Assembly: GCA_003118195.1 (NCBI GenBank)
Contig: BEXV01000070.1
Location: 130,219 to 145,600 of the forward strand
Source of the DNA: Hemicentrotus pulcherrimus
Lineage: Eukaryota > Echinodermata > Echinoidea > Camarodonta > Strongylocentrotidae
Direction of reading: 5' to 3'
DNA: 15,382 bases
Under the pieces are notes generated by a model. That model worked only from the letters and a program-made list of their open reading frames with translations. It made no database searches and was not told the origin of the DNA. Position 1 is the stretch's first letter; each line of letters opens with the position of its first letter. The translations under genes were made by a program, and so were the position numbers. This document shows positions 1 to 7,105 of this stretch, one piece after another.

Positions 1-21
1 TTTTGCTAAAAACAAAATCCA

Positions 22-59
22 AAGGAGGGGGGGGGGGGGTTGCTCCCCCCCTCCCCCTC
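22..59. repeat. G-run / C-run inverted repeat
   Basis: A run of 13 G (27-39) is followed after five bases by C7-T-C5. The two arms can pair as a GC hairpin, and the G strand could also form a quadruplex. It is simple sequence that could collapse in assembly, so the exact run length should be treated as uncertain. It lies 3' of the Kazal gene. Confidence 0.75.
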
Positions 60-350
60 TGCGTACGCGCCTGCCTACCAACATCGCAAACAAAGCAAAA
101 ATCATATCTGTCTGATAGGTTTGATAAGTAAGATATTTCATGAATGAATGCAGAACCTGATAAACCTTAACTTTTCTCCTTGACTGGAAGACCCATATTG
201 GCTTCTTGATTAGAAGATAAAATAGTTTTTTCTATTTATCTAAATGATTGCCTCCTTGGCAAATTTGAACTGCAAACAGCCGAGTCACTGAATGTAATTT
301 GCGATGAATACCAACTTAAAATGTAGACACGACAAAAAGCTTTAATTCTA
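60..350. other. 3' flank of the Kazal gene, no gene seen
   Basis: AT-rich sequence with no long open frame or splice-flanked exon on either strand that I can support. On the minus strand a T/GT-rich stretch around 315-340 lies just past the AATAAA at 356-351. It would fit the downstream element of a poly(A) site. Confidence 0.5.
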
Positions 351-356
351 TTTATT
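351..356 (-). terminator. poly(A) signal AATAAA of the Kazal gene
   Basis: A canonical AATAAA on the minus strand, 37 bases past the TAA stop at 396-394, followed by a GT-rich stretch. Its position supports reading 656-394 as a last exon. Confidence 0.6.
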
Positions 357-393
357 GAAATCAAATATAAAGGTTATAGAATTTTTGGGAAAG

Positions 394-656
394 TTAGGTG
401 AAGATGTAGGAAGAAAGACCACAGTGCATCTCACCTGGCGGTCTGGGGATTCGTCTGCATGACCCTCTTCGTGTGACATGAATGCTTGGATTATTTCTGC
501 GATGTGAACAGGCCGCTATGGCTAGTTGGTACTCGCTCCTGTATGTGATACCGTTCGACCCGCAAACTGCCCCAAAGTTGGTCCGACATCTAGTCAACAC
601 AAGGTACTGTTCACAAAATGTTTCATAATCTGATGAGTTGGAGTCCTCGCAGCTAT
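394..656 (-). CDS. Kazal-type domain, last coding exon of a secreted protein
   Basis: This exon encodes residues 29-115 of the reconstructed protein. The Kazal signature is clear: C52-x7-C60-G-S-N-G-x-T-Y67-x3-Y71-x6-C78-x16-C95, ending I-x-V-x-R-R-G-S-C. Kazal domains usually inhibit serine proteases by presenting a loop after the second cysteine; the P1 position here would be Thr54. The acceptor is good: a pyrimidine-rich tract ending AAAG before 656, phase 1. In the ATG frame the exon runs to TAA at 396-394. Oddities: the fourth Kazal cysteine is Tyr71 (TAC), there are extra cysteines at 31 and 107, and a strong donor (CAG/GTGAGA, GT at 434-433) lies inside the exon, so a longer spliced form is possible. 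The Kazal assignment is firm. Inhibitory activity is not shown by the sequence. Confidence 0.85.
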
Positions 657-732
657 CTTTAAATGTGAGAGTTATGGAAAGAAAGTATACATTATTATCG
701 ACAAATGAACATGGTTTTTCAATAATTCATTG

Positions 733-841
733 CGTTTTCCCCCGACCCCTAACATAAAACGATCCTCTATGTAGGCATGCCTTGAATCACAATGCATGGC
801 CCTACAGAGGAATTTTTCATGTTGGGGACCTGGGGAAAATG
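733..841. repeat. 109-bp foldback (hairpin) element
   Basis: The two halves are imperfect reverse complements, about three quarters paired by eye. CGTTTTCCCCC..CCCTAACAT at the left pairs with ATGTTGGGGACC..GGGGAAAATG at the right. CCTCTATGTAGG..CATGC pairs with GCATGG..CCTACAGAGG near the loop. It may be a small foldback transposon relic. A hairpin RNA gene is possible, but nothing seen argues for it. Confidence 0.65.
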
Positions 842-947
842 TTGTATTTGTGGGGGCGGTGACGTACCCTAGCCCCCGATGGGTACAGTCATGATTCAGT
901 GGCTAAGCAATGGCTCGTTACTGTGAGGCCCCAGAATAAAAACTGTG

Positions 948-1345
948 TAGATCAGCTATATAAGTGTCCTTTTGTGAGGCATTAATCCTCATTTTTGTCA
1001 TTTATGACTTAAGGATGTAGGTCCCCTAGTTGATTAGTATAGTAGCATACACATGCTTTAGCAGTCACGCAAAACAAACACTAGAAAATCATTATTCAAT
1101 ACAATCTGAGAATGTATACTATTATTTAGATCTATTAGGAATAAATCATTGTCAAAATCATTCCATAAATTGGGGTAAAGATAATTATTCCACTTTTATG
1201 ACCAACAGTGTATTATTATATGGCTCATATAACCCCCAAAGAGGATGAGGCATTCCATATGTTTCTGTATATATAATGCTTCATTGTTAATTAACTGATA
1301 AAGCGCTTGATATTTCCGGCAGAGGAGATGATGATTAATTTGAGG
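948..1345 (+). mobile_element. SINE body, diverged copy 1
   Basis: This shares an ordered set of blocks with the SINE at 1791-2200: AGGCATTAATCCTCAT (977-992), a CTTAAG..GGTCCCCT block, ATGCTTTAGCAGTC, and a tail AAAGCGCTTGAT..CCGGC leading into a GATGATGATT end. The head is poorly conserved and no clear RNA polymerase III boxes remain. The part between about 1085 and 1297 does not align well with the other copy. It lies in the Kazal gene intron, antisense to the gene. Confidence 0.6.
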
Positions 1346-1611
1346 TTGTGGTTAGTTTAGACAGGACTAGTAACATGAATATTATACATAAATTACACGA
1401 ACATGCTTGTATGCCAATATAGTCACCATCATAATAAACATGATTTGCAAAGTATCGCGAGGGAAGGGGAGGCCCCTTCTTCCCGAAAATCAACTGGCAT
1501 TCTCAAAAATTGGTGAGCTAGCAAAGCGACCATTGCGTAATGCATCCGTACATAGCCACAATAATGAAATTTCGTTATTACAGAATATTATATACTTATA
1601 TCGTTCAGTAC

Positions 1612-1785
1612 GGGTGTCGTATTCGAGTGGTTCAATAATTTGACATAAAATGTAAAGGTCGTAGGTTCGAGCCCCGACATGGCACTTATGCCTTCTAGTT
1701 AAGCATTTTATCTACATTGCTTCTCTCCACCCAGGTTTTTATTAGCTTTCCACTAGAATGCAAACGTGGCCGTAAAAAGGCGACA
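1612..1785 (+). mobile_element. tRNA-derived SINE fragment (Leu/Ser-type head)
   Basis: Bases 1624-1682 keep a tRNA-like layout. A degenerate A box lies around GAGTGGTTCAA and is followed by AGGTCGTAGGTTCGAGCCCC, a near-perfect B box in the form seen in Leu/Ser tRNAs. Downstream blocks (CACTTATGCC, TTTATCTACATTGC, CTCTCCACCCAGG) look like a SINE body rather than a tRNA 3' end, and no acceptor stem closes. It abuts another SINE at 1791. Confidence 0.6.
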
Positions 1786-1790
1786 GGGGA

Positions 1791-2200
1791 AGTGCAATAG
1801 CTTAGTTGGTAGAGCCACGGAGTAACTCCATGGAAGAGCAGAGGTCTCCTAGTCGTAATCCGGCGACCCGGATTCGAAACCAAGGCAATGCACTAGTGCC
1901 CTTTGGTAAGGCATTAATCCTCATTACCAGGTCTCTCGGAGAGGACCTAAAGCCGTCGATCCTCTGGTTGCTTATTGACAAGTATTTATGCTTTTTAGCA
2001 GTCTAATAAAATAACCACCACTTCCACAATAACCACTGCTATCACATCTCCAATGCTCCCGAGGAAGTGGAGAATATGTGCTTTTATGTGCAAAGTAGCT
2101 TTTAAATCCTGTTACCGTAATCTTACTGTAAGCGATTTGATCAGTTAACGGCAAAGCGCTATATGATATAAGAAACCGGCATTATCATTATTTCTTAATT
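1791..2200 (+). mobile_element. tRNA-derived SINE, near full length
   Basis: The A box TAGCTTAGTTGGTAGAGC (1798-1815) and the B box GGATTCGAAACC (1870-1881) form a tRNA-derived head with an enlarged middle. The body follows: TGCCCTTTGGTAAGGCATT, GGACCTAAAGCCGTC, TTTTTAGCAGTC, then GATCAGTTAACGGCAAAGCG and a short TTATCATTATT tail. Sequences of this kind are common in echinoderm genomes (my recollection). It is the better-kept relative of the copy at 948-1345. Confidence 0.75.
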
Positions 2201-2858
2201 TGAAATATCCCAATTTGCGTCCGAAATATGAGGAAACGTTTGCCCGAATACTATTCATTTAAAAACATAATTTTTTCGGTGAAGAAGTCCCATATAGCAT
2301 TAGCGCCGCGTTACTGAAAAGCAATTAAAACTACACGATCTAGATTAACATAATACTCACCATTGATATATTTCTATAATTTGTAAAAGCCTATTAAACT
2401 TTGACAACCTAATACTTAAACGACAGGTGTGTGAACATGCAGTAATAGAAATGCATTCTTCTGGCACGTTATGCCAATATTTTTGTTTCGCGTCTGACGG
2501 TACAAGGATGCAATTTGTCGTGTGATGGAATGGATGGGTACAATGATTTTCTCTTTCACAGTAGTGCGAGTGCAGATTTTTCTCTGCATCTTTCTTCATA
2601 CAACGACATTAATGACCGTGTGCTTGAGCAAGTGCATACGCTTTACAATAGTCGGCATCATGCCATATAACCTGGCGAATTCCTGTCTGAGAAAGACAGG
2701 ATTCTGTTTTAAAAATCCAATTAGATACTCTAACATGTCAGAATTGATTATGTAACTATAAAGTTCCACTTGCTCTCCTTGTGCTATTAATTTACGCTTC
2801 CAGATTAAAATGTAATGCCAAAAATCTTCCTAAACAATGCTGCGACTTCTCCGGGTCT
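2201..2858. other. intronic stretch, no supported gene
   Basis: A minus-strand frame at 2599-2361 runs into a good splice donor (GTGAGT, GT at 2360-2359) and is cysteine- and histidine-rich. An in-frame TAA sits four codons upstream of its ATG with no convincing acceptor in between, so it is not called as an exon. CCTGTCT..AGACAGG at 2682-2700 is a small hairpin. Confidence 0.4.
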
Positions 2859-3044
2859 TTATTTGATTAGTTCATGAACACGACACACATGCATGCCAGT
2901 GGCATGCAAGGCTGTACCTGACTTAATGTAATGTCTAAATTCAAAGATCATTCGAGCATCATTTGGGTAGACAGCACTTTGGCTAACCTGTATTACATTA
3001 CAATAGTCATGATCATCTTTGGTTTTATATGTTTTCTGCTTCAA
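2859..3044 (-). CDS. unassigned short ORF with AATAAA over its stop
   Basis: A 61-codon frame whose last part reads like protein (VSQSAVYPNDARMIFEFRHY, then a mix of His, Cys and Arg). Its stop is embedded in AATAAA (2863-2858 on the minus strand). It could be a last exon with a weak acceptor near 2988 (AATACAG), a retroposed fragment, or chance. It lies inside the Kazal gene intron on the same strand, so if used it could only be an alternative 3' end. No family is recognised. Confidence 0.2.
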   Translation of the reverse strand: MKQKTYKTKDDHDYCNVIQVSQSAVYPNDARMIFEFRHYIKSGTALHATGMHVCRVHELIK

Positions 3045-3386
3045 TACTCATATTCTGAAATCTAATACAGATTCCATCGAGCACTCCTTATTTATATGTA
3101 GACAATTTTGTTCCGACAACACTTTTGATAAATTGTGATATATTATGAAAATAATATGGTCACCTAAATCTAACCTATTACAATTTACATTATCGTCTTC
3201 AAAATTAAAATCGATATTCTATTTATTAAATAAATATATTTGATACAATAAATTCAACTTTATGAAAGTCACCTGGCTTTGTTGCATAAGACTGCAGGAC
3301 ACATGTCAAGACAAAAATTGCCCTGCCACACTTATCGAGTTTCTCACTGCAGCCCTGGACTAGACACGTTACCTAATCCAGACCCA
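3045..3386. other. AT-rich intronic stretch, nothing found
   Basis: Very AT-rich between about 3100 and 3260. I see no exon, tRNA-like box or inverted repeat of note. Confidence 0.4.
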
Positions 3387-3532
3387 AAAGCTACGGTCAC
3401 AAAGGTTCATACGAACGATTATTTCGTACGAATCTCCCTGTTTTTTCCAACGTCTTCCCGAATTTCCATTGTCTGAAAATCGTTCGTACAGCGTTCGTAG
3501 CAGCTCGTAAGGGCATTTGTGACCGAGGCTTT
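3387..3532. mobile_element. 146-bp foldback MITE
   Basis: The terminal inverted repeats are AAAGCTACGGTCACAAA (3387-3403) and TTTGTGACCGAGGCTTT (3516-3532), matching at 15 of 17 positions. A second inner pair is TACGAACGAT (3410-3419) against ATCGTTCGTA (3479-3488). There is no coding capacity; open frames crossing it on both strands come from the element itself. No clear target-site duplication is visible outside the repeats, so the superfamily is not assigned. Confidence 0.75.
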
Positions 3533-3535
3533 AAC

Positions 3536-3625
3536 CCAATCTTATCCCTTAACGTAAAACACAGTTGCAACCCTAACCCTATATCTAAAACGAAATAAAT
3601 CCCGGAGCAATTATACCGGAGAAAG
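3536..3625. repeat. dispersed repeat, copy A (CCCTAACCCTA..ACGAAATAAA)
   Basis: TTGCAACCCTAACCCTA, then ACGAAATAAATCCCGGAG, recurs in diverged form at 13726-13775 in the same orientation (TTGCAACCAAAACCCTAAAC..ACGAAATAAAACCTGGAG). It is an interspersed repeat. The short CCCTAA run is not a telomere array. Confidence 0.55.
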
Positions 3626-3962
3626 CATCGGAGGACTCCTTGATAAACATGCATCATCTACTTCTTTGCAAGTAGAACTGAATCAGATTGAGAGAGGATG
3701 GTTAAGAAGTGAATGTTTGCTTAATTGTAATCACCTTGTGATCAACTGAACATCCGTTATTTTTCTTATTAAATGGCCTTGTTTCAGAAATGCATGCCAA
3801 TATGTAATCTAACTTCCATAAACGATCGATACTCCTGTCTGTATGATAGTAAACAACAGGAGTCCGAGCCATCTACATGTTATACGAGTATGGTAATCCT
3901 TTCTTTTCATTGAAGAACATGCTCATCACCTGCCTGATACGGAATAATCTTTGATACAGAGT
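3626..3962. other. intronic stretch, nothing found
   Basis: No exon with usable splice sites, no RNA polymerase III boxes and no inverted repeat that I can support. Confidence 0.4.
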
Positions 3963-4146
3963 TTAATTCCAAAAGGCGCTTAATCCAATTTTGGTGTTTT
4001 CGAGTAAATCAAACTTTTCTGTTAGACCCCTTTTGTTTCAACGAAACTGCCAAATTTTCACACAGATTCACAAGTTTTTTTTAATTTTTTTTTTTAAAAA
4101 CTTTTTTTTTCTCAATTTGTTCGGATTTAGCGCCTTTTGGAATTAA
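3963..4146. mobile_element. TTAA-flanked inverted-repeat element 1
   Basis: TTAATTCCAAAAGGCGC.. at 3963-3986 is the reverse complement of ..GCGCCTTTTGGAATTAA at 4123-4146, with 23 of 24 positions matching. Both outer ends are TTAA. The interior is T-rich with no ORF. TTAA is the target site of piggyBac-type elements, so a small non-autonomous element of that kind is possible. Confidence 0.65.
4075..4112. repeat. T-rich low-complexity tract
   Basis: Runs of 8, 11 and 10 T separated by short A runs, inside the inverted-repeat element. Confidence 0.85.
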
Positions 4147-4205
4147 ACAAGGATTTAGCGCCTTTTGGAACAAAACAAGGATTTAGCGCCTTTATGAATT
4201 AAAGG
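4123..4205. repeat. 28-bp tandem repeat, three copies
   Basis: The unit GGATTTAGCGCCTTTTGGAA.. repeats at 4123-4150, 4151-4178 and 4179-4205. The third copy is slightly diverged (CTTTATGAATTAA). The unit is the right terminal repeat of the element starting at 3963, so the end of that element has been amplified. Confidence 0.85.
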
Positions 4206-4705
4206 TAATACAAAGCTTTGGGAAATTTTGAAAATTTGGTGAAAAGTGATTCTTTACAATTTTGATATATTTGGATGCCCCTGTGGATGTATTATAAGCA
4301 CTAACAAATTTAGCCCCTAAAAACACTTCTGGTTTTGAGAAAAAAATGAATATAACAATTTACCGGTACTCCAGGTAATTTTTGATGAATTTCAAATAGC
4401 GCCTACGGCAGTACAATAGTAGCTGCGAGAATGAAAATCTCATAATATGTCGTTGTGATAATTTCCAAATGGGAGTAGCTAATCGGTCAATTTTAGTCAA
4501 GAAACATTGTTTTATAGCTCAATTAAAATCTTGACCTTAAGAGGAAGCTATACAACATAAAGAGTGTATTATTCAAAATTTTATAACTTTAGGCTCGATT
4601 TCAACCGCGACAACGATCACTGAATATTGTAGGATCGCATATGCATCCAATATGTTCATTTGAACCAATTCATGACCCCTTACCAAAACTTTGTATTACC
4701 TTTAA
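4199..4705. mobile_element. TTAA-flanked MITE, about 500 bp
   Basis: TTAAAGGTAATACAAAG begins at 4199 and CTTTGTATTACCTTTAA ends at 4705. The repeats extend over 23 bases with one mismatch (4199-4221 against 4683-4705). TTAA on both sides fits a target-site duplication. The interior has no long ORF, so it would depend on a transposase encoded elsewhere. Its left TTAA is also the end of the third tandem unit of the neighbouring element. Confidence 0.7.
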
Positions 4706-5460
4706 GCTCTCCATATGGTGTGTCTTTTCCCTATGATAAAGTGTTCTAACGAAATGTTCCATGAAGCATTTAGGAATAGAGTAAAATGGTGAGATTAATA
4801 AATGAATACATCTAATTGTTAGAAAAGTGTTAAGAAAACAAATTGAGCAGAGGTAAACACAATCATGACAATAGATTTACAACAAAAAGATAAACATGAG
4901 GACAGTGAAAGGCATCCGTATACCCCCAAACATGCACCCACGCCCGTACGCACGCGCCCACACCCCCAGTATGCTTCAATACTTTGCTGCTTTTATACCA
5001 TGCAAGTAAATTGGTTGTAAACACATCATCATTAACGATTTAATTCAACCAATGGTCCTAAATGTTATCAAAATTACCAAATAAAATAGTTTAAAAACTT
5101 TGGTGCACTCGCATATAGTCGAACATGATGGTCTGCCAGCGATATAAAGCACTGGCCCACATGAATTACCCTAGATCAAATATAAATAGGTATCGCAATG
5201 GATAGTGCCAGAAAAAGGCAAATCTTGTTGTTTAATGTTCCAGTGACATTAACGAGCTACTAGCACATAGTGTTTCGTTAATACAGAAATTACCGGCATT
5301 AAGCTACTATATTTTACTATAGTTCCAGTTTTATCTGACAGTCATATGTATAACAGTTTAATACTTTCGATCCATCTTCTTACTGGTTTTATTATCTTTA
5401 TATCTTCGTTACCTTTAGCTACCTATCACCATGCAAAAAAAAAAAGGTATATCGACCTAC
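4706..5460. other. intronic stretch, no gene seen
   Basis: AT-rich sequence holding a C-rich patch of ACGC/CACC units at 4922-4966 and an A11 run at 5435-5445. On the minus strand this is the 5' part of the Kazal intron, after the donor at 5460-5455. No additional cysteine-rich exon with phase 1 borders was found. Confidence 0.4.
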
Positions 5461-5545
5461 CGTCTTCACTTGAGTCCGCCGTAACCCGAAGTGATGCTGC
5501 ATAAATGATGCACAAGAATACGTTGAAAATGTACGTTAAGTCCAT
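5461..5545 (-). CDS. signal-peptide exon of the secreted Kazal protein
   Basis: The ATG (5545-5543) has G at -3 and G at +4. It opens a 28-residue leader with a hydrophobic core (IFNVFLCIIYAASL, residues 6-19) and a likely signal-peptidase site after Val-Thr-Ala at residue 23, followed by acidic DSSED. The exon ends in GACG/GTAGGT, a strong donor after the first base of a codon. That phase matches the acceptor at 656: the joined codon is GAT, and the joined frame stays open to a stop beside a poly(A) signal, giving 115 residues. The whole exon probably starts at 5643, after TTTTCTTTGCAG, an excellent acceptor. The frame is also open from 5643 to the ATG, so an N-terminal extension that would make this a membrane anchor cannot be excluded. 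Confidence 0.65.
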
Positions 5546-5643
5546 TGCGTCTCTTCTTTGGTTCAGTTTATATGGGAACAAAATTATATTAGAGTCCCTT
5601 TCGCTTAAACTGAATCGTCTGTATCTTGCTTTACTTGATTCAC
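5546..5643 (-). other. probable 5' UTR part of the signal-peptide exon
   Basis: It begins directly after a textbook acceptor (pyrimidine-rich tract, TTTGCAG at 5650-5644) and runs to the ATG at 5545. The 98 bases contain no stop in the ATG frame. Chance alone would leave such a stretch open about one time in five, so this is weak evidence for coding. Confidence 0.5.
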
Positions 5644-5762
5644 CTGCAAAGAAAATTAAAAAAAGAGATGCATTTTGAATGACACCAACGAAATATAAAC
5701 AAAACTAGAGCAAACGTGCCAAATTCGTAACTCCTTAAACATGTTTTTATAAGTCCCCTTAC

Positions 5763-5928
5763 ATACACAAATCAAGAGATGTTTTTTGCTCGTCCGAGTT
5801 GGTTGACTCTCACCAAGGGATTTGAAGGAGAGTCCGCAATAGGTAGGTCCAACAGAAACTAAGGTGTGTGCTGCTCTGAGAGTAGAATGCTTAGTTTTCC
5901 ATGACGAGTGAGCGGCTACTTCTCCCAA
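5763..5928 (-). other. possible upstream (5' UTR) exon of the Kazal gene
   Basis: A donor-like GTAAGG (5762-5757), or an overlapping GTATGT (5766-5761), lies 119-123 bases before the strong acceptor at 5645-5644. The segment is open in one frame for about 55 codons but has no in-frame ATG and no clear acceptor, so a non-coding first exon fits better than coding sequence. The 5' limit given is only the end of the open frame. Confidence 0.25.
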
Positions 5929-6205
5929 GCCTTAGTAACCGTCACGACGATTATACCTTGTTGCTATGGTTCTAAAATACTGGAAAAGCGGCTTGTGGAT
6001 TTTTAGAAAAGTAGGGTAAAGGGAGGGATGATAGTTGTAGTTTTGTATTGTTTTCGGTTGAGCTCACAATATACAATACCAAGCCAATTGCATTGAGAAC
6101 AGATATGTCAGTGCTGGTTTGTTGCCGCTTCCCACAAAAGCCAGATCCTACAGATTCATTACCTCGACGCATCACAGGAAAAAAAAAGGATATATTTTCT
6201 CAGAG
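5929..6205. other. spacer, nothing firm
   Basis: Both strands have open frames of about 60 codons here, with no supporting splice or poly(A) signal. If the Kazal gene starts near 5.9 kb, its promoter would lie in this stretch. I see no convincing TATA box in the expected place. Confidence 0.35.
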
Positions 6206-6602
6206 GGATAAGGCGGATATATATACTGCGTAGTATTTAGATAATTAACTAATAATACAACTTTGCGCATAAGATGGCCGTGAGTGAAACTGTATATTTC
6301 ATTAATAACAAGGAGCCTGTGAAACACACTTACATACAATTTAAAGGACATCAATTCAAATTATAAATGTGGCCACAATACAGAATATTTATTAAAAGCG
6401 GGATAGGGCGGATAATGCGTAGTACATGTTGATAATTAACTGATAACGCAATTATGCGCACAAGATGGCCATGGGTGAAAATGTATATTTCATTAAATTT
6501 CATTAATGAAAAGGAACCTGTTAAACACACTTACATACAATTTGAAGGACATCAATTTCAAATTATAAATGTGGCCAAATTTCAGAATATTTATGAAAAT
6601 TG
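6206..6602 (+). repeat. two-copy tandem duplication, unit about 195-200 bp
   Basis: Copy 1 (6206-6399) and copy 2 (6400-6602) share GATAATTAACT, AAGATGGCC, GTATATTTCATTAA, AAACACACTTACATACAATT, GGACATCAATT, AAATTATAAATGTGGCCA and CAGAATATTTAT in the same order. They are about four fifths identical, with small indels and an extra TTTCATTAA in copy 2. The drift means the duplication is not recent. Confidence 0.8.
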
Positions 6603-6877
6603 AAGAACTAAATTTGTTCAAGAGCCAACCAAATTACCCATTTCCAGGCAACCAATTTTTAGAGACCGAGATTAACCCGTTTGGGTTTTTTGAGCTTAGG
6701 ACTAAAATTACTAATTATTTTCCTTCCGCTATTCGACTCAATCAACGTGGTTTCGTGTGTCACGTGACTTTAGAAACTTGTACAATACAAAGCCGTTCGT
6801 ACTGGCAGGCTGTTTTCGTCAGAATAAAAAAATTTGATGATCGTATCGTGTCAGCTTTAATTAAAGTGAACAATTAA
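6569..6877 (+). CDS. hypothetical ORF, 102 codons
   Basis: An ATG frame starting inside copy 2 of the tandem duplication. Residues 18-102 are mixed and fairly protein-like (for example YPFPGNQFLETEINPFGFFE), with two cysteines and no recognisable domain, signal peptide or membrane span. It contains a perfect GTCACGTGAC palindrome (6759-6768), an E-box that may matter more than the ORF. There is no AATAAA close downstream. It may be part of a decayed mobile element or chance. Confidence 0.2.
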   Translation: MWPNFRIFMKIEELNLFKSQPNYPFPGNQFLETEINPFGFFELRTKITNYFPSAIRLNQRGFVCHVTLETCTIQSRSYWQAVFVRIKKFDDRIVSALIKVNN

Positions 6878-7051
6878 GGAGCAATTAAAGAAAATCAGAA
6901 GAACCCTACAAGGTGAGGAAATCGTAATGGCGTTATTCTCGAAAGTACATAAAGTGTGCGTGACAGGAGGAGGGCCAACCTGTTTCCAAAATTAAATTAA
7001 ATTTCGATCACAGGACAATCAATAAACAACCATCTGTAATGATTTTTAACT

Positions 7052-7057
7052 TTTATT
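7052..7057 (-). terminator. poly(A) signal AATAAA after exon 7414-7106
   Basis: A canonical AATAAA on the minus strand, 49 bases past the stop at 7106. A GT-rich stretch (GGTTGTTTATTGATTGTCC, minus strand, about 7032-7014) sits where a downstream element would be. Confidence 0.5.
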
Positions 7058-7105
7058 ATCAAGTTTTCATCGATATAAAAAAAATAGAATAGATAAAATT
7101 GTGTT

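Noticed and set aside
1612..1881. Functional tRNA genes
   Set aside because: Neither head closes an acceptor stem, spacing or anticodon arms are wrong, and SINE body sequence follows.
2361..2599. Cys/His-rich minus-strand frame ending at a GTGAGT donor
   Set aside because: The donor is strong, but a stop lies just upstream with no good acceptor in between, and the donor phase (2) does not fit the phase 1 Kazal gene.
3569..3581. CCCTAACCCTA as a possible telomeric repeat
   Set aside because: Only two units, inside an interspersed repeat with a diverged partner at 13.7 kb.
3397..3657. Minus-strand 86-codon ORF with a Lys/Arg-rich end
   Set aside because: Most of it is a translation of the foldback MITE and the adjoining dispersed repeat; no gene structure supports it.
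4123..4205. CRISPR-like array of 28-bp repeats
   Set aside because: The repeats are directly contiguous with no spacers, and the unit is a transposon terminal repeat in eukaryotic DNA.
5567..5572. TATAAA upstream of the signal-peptide ATG (minus strand)
   Set aside because: It lies only about 22 bases before the ATG, too close to place a start site upstream of the codon, and a strong acceptor at 5644 points to an upstream exon instead.
5972..6175. Minus-strand 67-codon ORF, with a plus-strand frame over the same bases
   Set aside because: Both strands are open and neither has exon signals or a recognisable domain.
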